Shown: positions 44,962-57,076, counted from the first letter of the stretch. The stretch: DNA of 64,000 nucleotides from Melastoma dodecandrum (GCA_029817715.1 JARUPY010000321.1:434001-498000), one strand, 5' to 3'. Notes: generated by a model from the sequence alone, not told the origin. Translations and numbers: made by a program.

Positions 44962-45836
44962 TATTTTATTCAATAGATAATTAGGCCTATAAATATGCTT
45001 ACATCATAATCTTCAAAATAAAATAAAATAACTAAAAATATAGAAATCCAAATATTCTAAATCTAATTTATCCAATCCCTAAACGATCGGATTCTTTGCG
45101 ATCCGTATCATTACTACCCTCTTGGAAATCATGCTTGTCCTCAAGCATGATATTTGAAAGGTGCTCTTGAGGTTTCATAATTTCCAACGTGGCTTCATCC
45201 AATAGATCCTGATCCAGTAACCTAGGTTTCACCGCCGACATCGGAATCGGAGGTAGACAATTGTCTGCCATAAGACTTTCATTTTCTCCTTGATAGAAAG
45301 ATCATATATTTCCTTGTGGCTAGGAACATGGCTGATTTGTTCGCAATCAGGAATTGCTTGTTGGAATTTGCTACCTCCTCCTTGGACTGTGGGATTTGCT
45401 TGTGGGCTTTGGCCTTCCAGCCTCTCTAATCTCACAATAATCTATTCTAGTTGAGCCTTCAATAATTCCTAATCGGCCTCGTACCTTTCAAAGAACCACT
45501 CGAATAGTTGTTGAAGCTTATGTTTCACGCCCATGACGCGCTTTGATACCAATTTGATACGATCTCGGGATGGCACGGGCGATTCGGAAATGCGAGGACT
45601 CATCAGAGAGAGCCCTCCAACCTCTCACGCTCAGGAGAGTATGACACCTAACTTTCTAGGGGAGAATTACCCAACTTTTCTTTTCATATTTTATTCAATA
45701 GATAATTAGGCCTATAAACAGGCTTACATCATAATCTTCAAAATAAAATAAAATAATTAAAGATATAGAAATAATATAAATATTCTAAATTTAATTTATC
45801 CAATCTCTTAACGATCAGATTCTGTGTTCCGTATCA
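44962..45836 (-). mobile_element. Miniature gag-only LTR element (TRIM/TR-GAG-like)
   Basis: The right LTR is 282 bp (45836-45555), starting TGATACGG and ending CGTATCA on the minus strand. A near-perfect methionine-tRNA primer site follows (TTGGTATCAAAGCG, 45553-45540). About 430 bp of internal DNA carries broken gag-like coding: MGVKHKLQQLFEWFFERYEA near 45533, then LERLEGQSPQANPTVQ and CEQISHVPS. The left LTR (45110-44962) matches the inner part of the right one and is cut by the TIR element. No pol domain is present. Confidence 0.75.
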
Positions 45837-45839
45837 GAC

Positions 45840-46400
45840 TTTGTGTCCAGCTATTTCCTTATAGTGCTTAAACATTCTTTTGTCATATCAGACATGGGTC
45901 GTTGCTCACAAATCATACCACCAATCATCCGATTTGGTATCGGTATCCATGTGAACTTCAGTGACCATATATACAATCATATTTCTCACTATTGCAATAA
46001 ATACATCCACGACGTTCACACAATTAACTTTGTTGAGTAATTGACTTGTGATGAGAGCATTCTCGCTCAAAGAAAAAATGTCGATCTGGAATTAAGAAAC
46101 TTATCTTTCATTGTAGTTTGATGTCATGCCTCAAGCGTTTTCCATGACGATTCTAATGGGGAAAATCATCATATAGATGATCTAAGAGAGAGTTGATGTT
46201 GTGGCCACAACAAAATACCTGATGATCCTTTCGGTTCTCTCGTTTTTGCCACAATCGCTATTTCTTCGTCCTTCGAAGATAATATGTCAAACATCACGTA
46301 TGAATTCAACACACGTCTTACCTTAAGTATTGTAAGGAGAAACGTCATCATGTCCCTTCATCACAGGTAATTAATGTCGACAAACCAATCTGGTTTTTCA
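45840..46400 (-). pseudogene. Copia gag/protease remnant
   Basis: Near 45930-45850 the minus strand reads HMDTDTKSDDWWYD then ATTHVCDMTKECLSTIRK. The family has W-D-S-G-A-T-x-H-x-C, so this is a copia protease with the DSG triad damaged. Upstream frames to 46400 are gag-like but carry stops and no clear knuckle. Confidence 0.6.
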
Positions 46401-46456
46401 TAGTTAGAGAGCATCGTCGTATTGGAGGATGAAGCAAAAAAGAATTGCTTAACATT

Positions 46457-47330
46457 GTTGGGGAAATTCTTCATGGACAGTGGGAAAGCTTCAAAGACGA
46501 ACGACAACGAACGAAACTTCAAGAACGCAAGCAAAGTTAGATCTCAATCTTCACCACCAAAGTGCTATCTCTTTAAGGAATTATTTGCCCCTACTATCAA
46601 GTTTCAAAGGGAAAAAAATATGCAAATATCTCTCCATGAGTAATGAAGAAAGAACAAACACGTCGACCCTGCAAAGCGAGTGCTTCGATGAGAAATCTCA
46701 AAGAGAAATGGTTCTCAGACACTTTAGAGTTATGTGTGTAGATTCTAAATGATCTACAACACTTATACACAATAATTAATTGTGTATTAATAGTTTTCTC
46801 ATCTTCAAAGATCATTACATGATCGTTGCAAACAAAGAAGCATGACCCTCATGAAACGGTATCAAGAAACCGCTATAGAGACTTTGAAGTCAAAGGGTTT
46901 ACGAATAGTATTTATAAATTGAGGATCACTTCATGAAAAGCCCCGATAAACTTTCACATAGCCATTAGAAATGAGGGATTGCAATCATTCATCACAGCGC
47001 TCAAGTTAAAGATGTTGTCATGAAAAGATATTGTCATTTCATGAGTTTTTTTATGACGCTTTCTCTTCATTCCAAGGACGCGTCTTTCTTAGTTCTATAA
47101 CTTGCTGTGCAACAAAAGACGGGTTATCCATATTGGAAGACGTGTCTTTCTTGTCATCTACATAATGCTCACGGACGCGTCCTTCTATTTCGGAGGATAC
47201 ATCCCTCTTGATTATGTAATTTAATGTGCATCCAAGGATGCATCCTTCTGTTTTAGAGGATACGCCATTTTCGATTCTGTGCAAAAATATCATCATACCA
47301 TTAGCTCCCATTTAAAACTCTTCGATGTAC
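46457..47330 (-). repeat. 5' LTR of the copia element
   Basis: The plus strand begins TGTTGGGGAAATTCTT at 46457 (minus-strand end ...CCCCAACA). Blocks match 40002-40300 in the same orientation. The outer part (about 47060-47280) has degenerate repeats of GGACGCGTCTTTCT/GGATGCATCCTTCT. The outer border is approximate. Bases 47330-47912 beyond it show no gene. Confidence 0.5.
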
Positions 47331-47917
47331 CATTTTCAACCCTGAATACTTCTTTATTGTTCGTTTTAAGGAATTCAAATCATTATGATTTATTCTTTAT
47401 AATTACAACAAAGAGAAGGCGGCAAACGGCCCAGGGAAGGCGAGTCCTGGTTTCGGCCGTTTTGTGGGAGACGTCTTCTAAACCCAATACACAATTGCAG
47501 TTGGTTTGAGATAATTGCTGGTCTATTTTGGACTAATAGGTTTTAGTTTGTTACGTGGGCCCATATTTCACTTAGGTTACTTTTAGTTTGGATTCAAGTA
47601 AAAGGGGATGAGTTAAGAGGGATGGCCAAAAAGGGGCAAGGCCCAACTAAGTTCGACTTGTTGAGAATTTCGAATTAATTCTTTTCAATTATCCATTTCA
47701 AACCAAAAATCGAAAGCTTTTGCAAAATTTTTACTGAACTAAATCCCAAATATCAAATTTTTAAAGTTTAGGTTTAGTATTTAAAACTTCAAAACTTTTT
47801 TGCTTATCCTTAAAGAAACCTCTTTAATAAAATAGAACCTGAGCCCACATTAGCGAGATTTGACTTCCTCATCATCTCTCTCTCGATTTTTCTACACTAA
47901 AGACACCTTAAAATCAA

Positions 47918-48633
47918 TGTTGACATGACAGAAAATCTTGAGCCTAAATTAATCAGGGTCCATACAGAATTGCATTGTAGCCCATTAGATAAGATGGAGG
48001 GTGTGGATCCGTACTAAGTCTACAAGGAGAAGCTGTTAAGTCTACGCGAATCTAAACTGATAAACAATATAAGTAAGGGCATTGTCTACAAGGATCAAGC
48101 TGTTACCGAGATTTCTAGAGGTTAGTTAAGAGGGCCACGACCTAAGAAGATATTCTGAGAACGTGGCACACATTCTAAGCACGTAAATATTAAGTAAAAA
48201 AGGGGAAAGATCTTTCTTAAACAAGGACGACAAACATTGAAAGCTAACCAGTGTATTGATCGTCAACTCTTTTAGTTTTTAGTCTTCAGGCGTCCAGACC
48301 AGGGTGAGCTCGTAGGGCCCTGGGTATCCTTCCATCGTCGGAGTGAGCAACCGTAGCCTTGACAACCAAATTCCGCCTTCACTCCGTCACTAAGGTCAGA
48401 TCCTGGGCCCTTAGTAACCAAATCAATTACTACCTTCGTCCACACTCCGTCCACCACTCCTCCAGAGACCAGATTCCACCACTCCAGCCCGTAAGCATAA
48501 GGCGTCAGCAGTCAGTCTACGGTGCCACCACCATCCGCATCATTAATCTTTTTGCTTTTTCATGGCTGTAAGCTTCTACTTTTATTTGTAAGATATTCAT
48601 TCGACATCATTTGTTAATACAATTCATCTTTTC
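47918..48633 (+). repeat. 5' LTR (3'-truncated) of the Tat element
   Basis: Starts TGTTGACATGACAG and aligns with 56284 onward over about 710 bp, for example GATAAGATGGAGGGTGTGGA and TACAAGGAGAAGCTGTTAAG. Homology stops near 48633 (CATCTTTTC), whereas the 3' LTR continues to 57076. Bases 48634-48855 after it show no primer site and no gag. Confidence 0.85.
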
Positions 48634-48837
48634 AAGCTTTGATTACAACCCTCTCCGGAGTGGAGCACCAAGTGATATTGATGGTGAAGGGAAGCCTGTT
48701 GTGAGTTGTAATGCCCTTACCTTATAGGCAGACTTTGCAAATAATTGTAACGAGGCGCTTGCAAGAGGTAAAGTCATCTCCTTCATGTAGCGGGTTGTCC
48801 GCTCGGTCTCCCACTACACTGGTTTAGAAAGCCATCT

Positions 48838-49581
48838 GAAAGTACGACGCACCATATGCATTCTTTATATATTACTGCCACTTTTGATGGCACTCTGGTG
48901 AGTAAGGTTTTAATTGACAATGGGGCTACAATAAATGTGTTACCGTTGTCCAAATTCAGGATGCCAAGATACAACCTCCAGGAATTGGTTAAAACTGATA
49001 TCTCTGTGAGTGGCTTCAACGGGAGAAAGTCTGAGTGCCTAGGAGTGTTCTCAGTACACTTGAGAGTCGTACGACAGGAAAAGGAAACTATGTTCTTCAT
49101 TATAGACATAGTCTCTACTTTTAATGGTTTGTTGGGTCGCGATTGGCTTCATAAAGCCGCGGCTATACCCTCTACTTTACATAGAGAATTAATGTCGTGG
49201 CTTGATTCTGAAATTGAGATCATTAGAGCTGACAAATATTCGTGTTGTGACAAAGGGATTTTGCATGTAGAGGCAAGCAAGACAGTTAAAGACCTTACAT
49301 TGGAACAGAGGTACAAGCTGGGCAACCCTACTGTTGGTCCCCTGGGTCAGCCATCTGAGAAATTCGACTACATCGTTTCCTATGGGACATCTCATCCACA
49401 ACCTGCGACTAATACAGCTATCATGCCATCTAGATGTGGAGATGAGCTCGATTCTAAGGGCATAGTAGAAGTCCCACAAGAAGTCAATTCGTGGGAAACT
49501 CCTAATGAGGGCAAGGCGGACGACCAAAACGACCATGAAGGAAAGAGAGGTATGATCAAGAAAGAAGCAATACGGAGTTAG
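48838..49581 (+). pseudogene. Tat aspartic protease and spacer
   Basis: Open for about 245 codons. The protease part reads HSLYITATFDGTLVSKVLID then NGATINVLPL (active-site D-N-G-A-T), then TDISVSGFNGRKSECLGVF and LLGRDWLH, the conserved flap and C-terminal loop of retropepsins. The rest is a linker towards RT with no domain. No gag precedes it. The Asn in the active site is shared with the Tat copy at 11.3 kb, so it is probably a lineage feature, not damage. Confidence 0.82.
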
Positions 49582-49916
49582 AGCCTGACAGACTCCTAAG
49601 GGAAGGGACTTATGAACCATAGAAACGGAGTAAGCGAGGCAGTCGTGGATGTGTTGCAATGATTACGAGTCAGCAAAGAAAGTCGCCACTGCTGTTGCGA
49701 ACAATCTATGTCTTTGCTTTCAATAAATCCAGAGTCGTCTAGTGCGTCTGATGCTTGTAATAAGTCAGTTTCTACTTGTTTAACGGGAAGCGAGGTCCGG
49801 GAATCTTTAATGATGCCTTGTAACCCACTGATCAGTGCCAATTTGAGAAGCGAGGCTTCTCCAAGGTCTATTTTCATTAGCTCATCAGTTAATAAAGTTT
49901 TATTTGATGCGATTTG

Positions 49917-51236
49917 AAAGGTACAGGAGGAATTTAAAGATTGCTTTGCATGGGACAACACTGAAATGTCGAGTCTTGATCGAAGACTTGTAGAACATAC
50001 ATTGTCGATCAAGAAAGATTTTAAGCCAATCCAGCAAGCACCTCGAATTTCTCGTTACACGGAGTGGATCTCCAATATTGTGCCCGTTATGAAAAAAAAA
50101 AAACTGTATAATCAGAGTCTTTATTGCGGATGACCTTGTGGATAAAACAACCGGACACCAGATCATGTCCTTCATGGACTATTTTTCATGGTACAACCGG
50201 ATTATATCGTAGAAGAAGACGTGCATAAGACTGCATTTAGATGCCCCCTGGGATTTTCGAGTGGGTCATGATGCCCTTTGGTCTAAAGAATGCCGGCGCC
50301 ACCTATCAAAGGGCTATGAACGCGATATTTGATGCCTCCCTTGGGAAGACCGTTGAGGTTTATATTGATGACATAATAGTTAAGTCTACGAGAGAATATT
50401 TACATGTAGATCATCTTCGTACTGCCTTTATGAAAATGAGAAAACATCAACTTAAACTTAACCACTTAAAATGTGCTTTTGGGGTTAAAGCGGGACATTT
50501 TCTCGGATTCTTGGTACACCAGCGCAGCATAGAAGTTGATCAGAATAAAGTCAAAGCTATCCAGAATCTGATTGCTCCAAGAACCGAAAGGGAGTTGCAA
50601 GCCTTTTTATGAAGGGTCAATTATCTCCGAAGGTTCATAGGCAATATAGCAGGGAAAACGAAAGTGTTTTCTACTCTTTTGAAAGGATAAGGCGAGTACA
50701 TCTGGACTACTAAACATGAAGAAGCTTTCAATGCTATTAAGGAGTACTTGTCAAGTCCTCCAGTGTTAGTACCTCCGCAAATACTCTATGTGGCAGCCAC
50801 CATGACGACTATTGGAGCTATGCTGGCCCAAACAGATGAAAATGAACGTGAAAGGGCCGTGTATTATCTTTCAAGATTGTTGTCATCAATAGAGATGAGA
50901 TATACTCCGAATGAGAAGTTATGTCTCTCAGTATTCTATGCTGTCACAAAACTAAGGCATTATATCGGAAACAGTGAAGTCTACGTCATGTCCAAGTCCC
51001 CTATCATTAAATACTTTTTCAAAAGTCCGCTTTTAGTAGGACGAATTAGCAAATGGAGCTTAATCCTTTCACCTTACGACCTAAGATATAGACTTCAACA
51101 ATCGGCTAAAGGCCAAGCGCTCGTCGATTTCTTAGCTAAACATGACCCAACCTTGTCTATAGATCAGGAAGAATCGGATGAGGATATTGGCAAGCATGGT
51201 TTGATGGTTCGCCTACGAGGAACGGAGTTAGAATAG
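49917..51236 (+). pseudogene. Tat reverse transcriptase
   Basis: The lead-in at 49917-50080 reads EEFKDCFAWDNTEMSSLDRR and LVEHTLSIKKDFKPIQQAP. After frame breaks near 50090-50230, an open frame at 50241-50612 has FEWVMMPFGLKNAGATYQRA, VYIDDIIVKSTREYLHVDHL (intact YIDD), LKLNHLKCAFGVKAGHFLGF and RTERELQAFL. A stop at 50612 and another near 50690 separate it from YLRRFIGNIAGKTKVFSTLL and the open frame 50748-51236, which carries the RT-RNase H connection (ERAVYYLSRLLSSIEMRY, LRHYIGNSEVYVMSKS). Few lesions, so it is recently decayed. Confidence 0.9.
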
Positions 51237-51895
51237 GCATCCATATAGTGACGCCCATGGGGAAAGACATTAGGCTGGCTTTCCGGCTTCAAATAATTTT
51301 AACAAATAATGTTACGGAATATGGGGCACTGATAACAATACTTAAAGAACTCGTGTCTCTAGGCACAAAGCATGCCCAGGTCATGAGAGATTCTCAACTG
51401 GTTATAAACCAAGTAAAAAAATGCGCTTGTTCTAAAAAGCTCCAGCCTTACGTTGATTTAGTGAAAGAATTGTTGACACAATTTGATCAACTAACATTCC
51501 AGTTCATAGGGCGTTTAGACAATATGGTGGCTAATAATTTAGCACAATTAGCTTCTACTTGCAAAGCCACTGTCAAACAGGACAAAATCCCTGAAATTCA
51601 TTCGCACTTGAACCAAGTAAGAACGGTAATGATTACAGACATAATGGACCAAGATAAAGACTGGAGAAAGCCTCTCATGGACTTCTTATCATATCCCAGC
51701 CAAAAGGCCAAACAACGCATCAAAGTACAAACGTTGTATTATGTCTTAATAGACGGCGTTCTCTATAGAAAGAACGTAGACATAGTGTTATTAAGATGCG
51801 TAGACATAGATGAAGCAACTCCAATAATGTTAGAAACTCATGAAGAGCTTTGTGGGTCACATCAATCTGGAGTGAAAATGTGCAGGGCCATATGA
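51237..51895 (+). pseudogene. Tat RNase H and integrase zinc-binding region
   Basis: Follows a stop at 51236. RNase H core motifs are ILTNNVTEYGALITILKEL (Glu), VMRDSQLVINQV (Asp) and GRLDNMVANNLAQLAS. From about 51715 the sequence reads VQTLYYVLIDGVLYRKN, LRCVDIDEATPIMLETHEEL and CGSHQSGVKM, the HHCC N-terminal domain of integrase. The frame closes at 51895 and pol continues in another frame. Confidence 0.85.
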
Positions 51896-51899
51896 AGGC

Positions 51900-52937
51900 A
51901 CGGTTTTTATTAGCCATCCATGATGAAAAACTGTATTGAAATGGCTAGAGGATGTCAGGACTGTAAAAAAACATGGTCCGACAACTCGTGCTCCAGCAAC
52001 AGATCTCATACCAGTTATTAAACTTTGGCCTTTCAAAACTTGGGCATTAGACATAATAGGAGAAATACATCTGCATTCCAGTCGAGGAGATGCATTCATT
52101 TTAGTAATGACTGATTATTTCACAATATGGGTAGAAGCGAAAGTCTACTGGAAAATAGACCATAACGAGGTAATTGAATTTTTGCGAACTTACATCATAT
52201 ATAGATTTGGGGTTCCTCTGAATATTGTGGTCGATAATGGGACGGCATTCAACAATCTCAAAGTGAGAGAGTTCGCAGAAGAGTTTGGTTTTACATTTAC
52301 TAATTCTACACCATATTACCCTCAAGCAAACGGGCAGGCTGAGGCCACCAACAAACTAATCAAAAATAATATCCAAAAGATGATCGGATTTAATCCACGA
52401 AAGTGGCATGAAATGCTGGATGATACCCTATGGGCTTTACGAGTTACTAAGCGAGAGAGCACTGGAGAATCTCCATTCGCATTAATATATGGTCACGACG
52501 CAGTTTTTCCCATTGAAGTTCAATATAGGTCGCTTCGTGTTAGTCCACCTTGGTTGTAGTACGAGGCTATGTACATGGCTCTAGTGGAATTAGAGCGAAA
52601 GAGATTGGAAGTGATTGACAAGACAGAGGTACATAAGAAAAGAATAGCCAGACACTACAATAAGAAAGTGGATCATAAACAGTTTCAAGTTGGCGACTTA
52701 GTTTGGAAGATGATATTGCTTTTGAAGTCAAAAGATCAAGTTCTAGGTAAATGGTCCCCAAATTGGGAGGGACCTTACCGAGTAATTGAAGCAAGACTGT
52801 CAACCATTGAAAGAGATAAGCAGCCATTAAAGAATGGGAAGTACCTAAAGCATTACAGACAAACAATTTGGGAATCTCATAAGATGATTCTAAAGGAACG
52901 TTTCCTAAATCTTTTGGAACAAATCATTCAGAGATAG
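51900..52937 (+). pseudogene. Tat integrase core and C-terminal domain
   Basis: Open frame 51936-52559 with KLWPFKTWALDIIGEIHLHS (first Asp), FILVMTDYFTIWVEAK, YRFGVPLNIVVDNGTAFNNL (second Asp), PYYPQANGQAEATNKLIKNN (catalytic Glu) and WALRVTKRESTGESPFALIY. One stop precedes 52561-52937, which has KKRIARHYNKKVDHKQFQVG, DLVWKMILLLKSKDQ and LGKWSPNWEGPYRVIEA, the GPY/F C-terminal module. The catalytic D-D-E is intact in the core frame. Confidence 0.92.
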
Positions 52938-53149
52938 ATCTGGACAGAAGTCAATAAAACAAAGGATCTCGGAGGCTTAAAAAGAAACATTATCGGTCAT
53001 GAATTCATACAAGGAGATACTTCAAACAAAAACATTGAGTTTGGTTTTCCTCCACGGGAAGATATCATTCAGTATCTCAGGGTTTAGAACCTAGGCATCG
53101 AACGCATAGCATCCACAAAGAGCATAGTCAACACCCTTTTCCTAGCCTG

Positions 53150-56113
53150 TTTCATGACAACCTCGTTCCTCTAACGGAACCAAGACATTAGATCTTGTCG
53201 ATCTTGCTTGGAGGAATCATGTGCAGTCCGATCAGCTAGCAGTGTATTAATGATAGCAACCCGGTCTTTAAGATCTTTTTCCAGGGCAATGAGCTGGGAG
53301 AGATGGGCCTGCACTTCTAAGAGCTGGGAAGATAGATCAGTTTGCTGCTAGCGAAGAAGTTGGACATCAGCTGCTGCTTCGGCTTGGGACTTCTTGATCT
53401 CTCGAGTTTTAACCTCCGCATCACTGAGTACATCAAGATCCGCCACGTAGGCAAACCACTCAGTCCAGAATTGATCTTTAAAACTCAGGCAGGATACGAG
53501 TAGCTCGTTGGTCGCCCTGGGATACTCTTCAGTGGCCAGAACCCCGAATTGAAGGGTCTTGAATTCTTCCAAAGAAAATATATCATGTCGAAGGAGGTTG
53601 TTGATCTGATCGATGTTCATCAGGAGCTGGTTAAGCACACTAAGTTGTGGGACAATTTCCTCTGTGCTTGAAGGACCTTCCCCAAATAAACCAAGAAATT
53701 CTTTACCGACTGAGAGATTAGAAGATGAGTCAATTGAACTTACAACCGGCACAGTTTTAAGGATGTTAGGATTAGTGTCCTTTGTGGCGGAAGCCTCTTG
53801 CTTAGCAACCTTGATAGCCTCCGCAACTGCGTTAGACTCTTCGTGGGACGTCTCTTTGTCCGAACTCTTCGGATGTTCGATCTGCAACAAGGAGTAGCAA
53901 CCATTCACATATAAAGGAAACATGGAAACAAAGTGGTGTAGTTAGTAAATACCTCGTCACTAGGAGGGTTTGCCCTAACAATTGGCTCCAGAACGATCGT
54001 AGACTCAGCAGGGTTCATTCCTAAGAGATTTGGTCCCTGTAGAAAAAGCGAGGGATGACTAGCAAGTGTCTGAAAAGGAGTACTTACATCACCTATCTCG
54101 GAGTCTACTGAAAGATCTTCAGTCTCATCGGCAGGAAACTCAGCGGGGTTAGACTTTGTGTCTTGTATTTCGTACTTCTAAATGCGAAAGTTCAAGGTGC
54201 ATTAAGAAAATTAGTGTTTTGAGAAAAGTGATAGACTGTAATATACCTTTGGAGGCGACATCTCCACATCCTGGGGAGGAACGCCAGTATCTTTACAAGT
54301 AGACTCATGGGGCATGGTATTGATAGGAATGGGGGCTTTAGGATCACCAGAGAGAATAAGTCTACGTTGCTTAAAAGCAACAGACAAAGGCTCTTCGTCT
54401 TCAAGATCAGAGACTTCTGGTGTTGAAGGCGCTCTTTTTTTGGAAGCTTTCTTTTTCTTGGACAGCTTGGGTTGGTCCTCAGCCTTGATTTGCTTGCCTT
54501 TGGCAGTGGGTGCTAAACCCTGACAACGACAACGAGTCATGCGGCCGGCAGGAGGGAGAGGACTATAGTCAGGAGAGGATTCCCCTGAGTCAATCGCAAG
54601 AGCTGGACTACAGAGAAAAATTAGCAAAAGGGAAACATATAAACGTACAGAGGCAAGGGATAAGAACATACTTAATGGCTTTTGGCCAGTCTTCAACATC
54701 ATCTCCGAAGTGAGATGAAGATCTAGTTCCTGAGAATTGTCCAGGAAGAGCATCTGCACGCACAACTGGACGGAAAATAGTTCTGCAGCGTGACTCTGAG
54801 TAACTTCTATTGGACTTTCCATGTGGCGGAGCGTGGTTTTTTCCGCAAGGAGGATCAAGGAAGCTTGGAAGTTTTCTCTTCATAAAACGCTGCTAACTCT
54901 ACAATGCAGAGGTATGATGAGGGAGTCCGCAAATGGAACTGTATAACTCTGGATAAAACCCAGCTGTCTCGCGCAAAGTTGGGGATTGTAGACCTCATAA
55001 CAAAATCCACTACGGTGAGCAAATACCAGGTATCTGCTGGTCATGACAGTATCCCAGTATAAACCCGGAGTCAGTTTTTGTCTACGCTTTAGAATGGTGT
55101 GACCAGAAGGAAAAGGAACCCAGCTGCGCCGGTCGCCTCAACCAAGGTCTGCCAAGTGATGCATGTGGCCCGTAACTGAGGCGTTATGCCAGTTGTCCCT
55201 TGATCGACAGCATTAGCTCAGAATGTGTGCACCGTAGCAATCGACCTTGGTGGCCCCCGAGGGCATCTGAAAGCAGGTCAATCTAGGCATCCAAACGCAG
55301 GACCATAAATGGACAAGCCATAGAGGGCCACCTATTGGAAATCTAGGAAAGGACTCTATCGACGTACTATTTTCATGACGACTCTGATATACTAAACCCA
55401 AAAGAAAAGGGGCAAAGGCAATCTTACTTGCGGCTGTTCTAAGGAAATTGGCAATACCATAAATGGATTTGGGGACTTTTTTCCCATTAAAACAAAAGAC
55501 ATATTTGCCGAGTCAAATGGAGAAAACTCCACCTCATGTTCTCTACCCTAGACGTCGAGTTTGCCACCCTTGACCATTTTCAGGTGACTTTCTGTGGTGC
55601 TTAGAATCTGGATCATCTCACTAGGGTTATGGTCACTGTTAGAAGTATAAAGACGGACAGGGGTGCCGATCACAGTGCAGTTGGTTAAGAAAGCTATGTA
55701 CTTGGTTCAAAGAATCGTTCCAAAAAGGGAGTAGACTTGCGCATACCCAAGGATCACATTTCTTGGTAGCAATGGACAACTGAAAGAAATCCCAAATCTC
55801 GCAGACCTTTAACTTGCGCTCGAGTTTCTTGAGCCAGTAAGCGAACCACTTGTTGATAACAGATTTCTCTACTGAAGGAAAGCACAGGAAGCCGTTGTTG
55901 TTTTCCCAATTTAAGGGGTCGACGAAACCATCTCGGCAAAGGGGTATGGTATGCGTCGTGATAAGAAAATTGTGGGGCACGAGTTGTGAAAAGAGTGCTA
56001 GAGCAAGGACAGGTCTGAGGGTTAAGCCTTCGCTGCGGGAATCAGTGATCTTGACGACACCAGGGGGACCAACACGATGATGGTGCCATTAGAAAGAGGC
56101 GTAGTCCGACATG
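53150..56113 (-). pseudogene. Tat antisense ORF (aORF), PMD-type protein
   Basis: Lies between integrase and the 3' LTR on the opposite strand. From an ATG at 56113 (MSDYASF, then a stop) it reads VGPPGVVKITDSRSEGLTLR, LALALFSQLVPHNFLITTHT, FVDPLNWENNNGFLCF and WDFFQLSIATKKCDPWVCAS, resembling the N-terminal half of 'aminotransferase-like, plant mobile domain' proteins. After weak text, 54883-54211 carries a basic cluster (KLSKKKKASKKRAPS) like a nuclear signal. 53923-53340 ends in Glu/Lys/Gln-rich coiled coil. Some breaks may be introns rather than lesions. Such aORFs are known in Tat elements; their role is unknown. Confidence 0.7.
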
Positions 56114-56267
56114 GTTGAAAGAAGGAGCAAGTTAGGGTTTGTCAAAGAGGGAAAGAAAGAAGAGTTTTCTGGCGAAAAGAAACTTGCAATGAGGGAAATG
56201 AAGGGATTTTTGGCTCTTGTTTTGAATTTTAACCTGACAGGCGCTCAGGCGACATATGTCACCTCAG

Positions 56268-56283
56268 CAAAAAGGAGGGCTTG
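56268..56283 (+). promoter_or_regulatory. Polypurine tract of the Tat element
   Basis: AAAAAGGAGGG lies immediately upstream of the 3' LTR start TGTTGACATAAT at 56284, in the place required for second-strand priming. Confidence 0.75.
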
Positions 56284-57076
56284 TGTTGACATAATAGAAA
56301 ATCTTGGGCCTAAATTAATCAGGGCCCGTACAAAATTGCGTTGTAGCCCATTAGATAAGATGGAGGGTGTGGATCCGTACTAAGTCTACAAGGAGAAGCT
56401 GTTAAGTATACGCGAATCTAAACTGATAAACGATATGAGTAAGGGCATTGTCTACAAGGATCAAGCAGTTACCGAGATTTCTGGAGGTTAGTTAAAAGGG
56501 CCACAACATGAGAAGATATTTTAAGAACGTGGCACACATTCTAAGCACGTAAACATTCAGTATAAAAGGGGAAAGTTTTTTCTTAAACAAGGACTACAAA
56601 CATTCAAGGGTAACCAGTGTATTGATCGTCAACCCTTTTAGTTTTTAGTCTTCAAAGTGAGCAACCGTAGCTTTAACACCAAAATTCCGCCAGCACTCCA
56701 TCGTCAGGGTGAGCTTCCGGGCTCTTGACAACCAAATTCCGCCTTCACTCCGTCACTAAGGTGAGCTCCTAGGGCCCTTAATATCCAAATCTATTACTAC
56801 CTTCGTCCATACTCCGTCCACCATACCTCTAGAGACCAGATTTCACTACTCCAGCCCGCAAGCACAAGGTGTCGCAGCAAGTCTACGGTGCGGCCACCAT
56901 CCGCATCATCAATATTTTTTCTTTTTCATGGCTGTAAGCTTTTTCTTTTATTTGTAAGACATTCGTTCAACATCATTTGTTAATACAAGTCATCCTTTCG
57001 TTACTGCGACCACATCCGAACCGCTATAAGCGTTCGTGCCAAATATTCCCGACGTGATCCGTTTCCGATACGAACA
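56284..57076 (+). repeat. 3' LTR of the Tat element
   Basis: 793 bp, TGTTGAC...GAACA, followed by the ATCAA duplication. Its last part (GTGCCAAATATTCCCGACG, ATCCGTTTCCGATACGAACA) matches the U5 of the small element at 36948, showing that both belong to one LTR family. Confidence 0.88.

Larger units (their letters stand above)
40002..47330 (-). mobile_element. Ty1/copia element (Tork/TNT1-like), interrupted
   Basis: Minus-strand order: 5' LTR (about 47330-46457), gag/protease remnants (46400-45840), integrase C-terminal half (43745-43070), reverse transcriptase and RNase H (43032-41788), 3' LTR (40868-40002). Between protease and integrase, about 2.1 kb of foreign DNA replaces the missing part: a miniature LTR element and a TIR element with a SINE. 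The two LTRs share blocks such as TCTTTAAGGAATTATT and GGGAAAGCTTCAAA in the same orientation. Copia order and motifs are clear. Confidence 0.78.

Noticed and set aside
49189..50175. Minus-strand open frames of 138-156 codons
   Set aside because: Antisense shadows of the Tat protease and RT lead-in coding.
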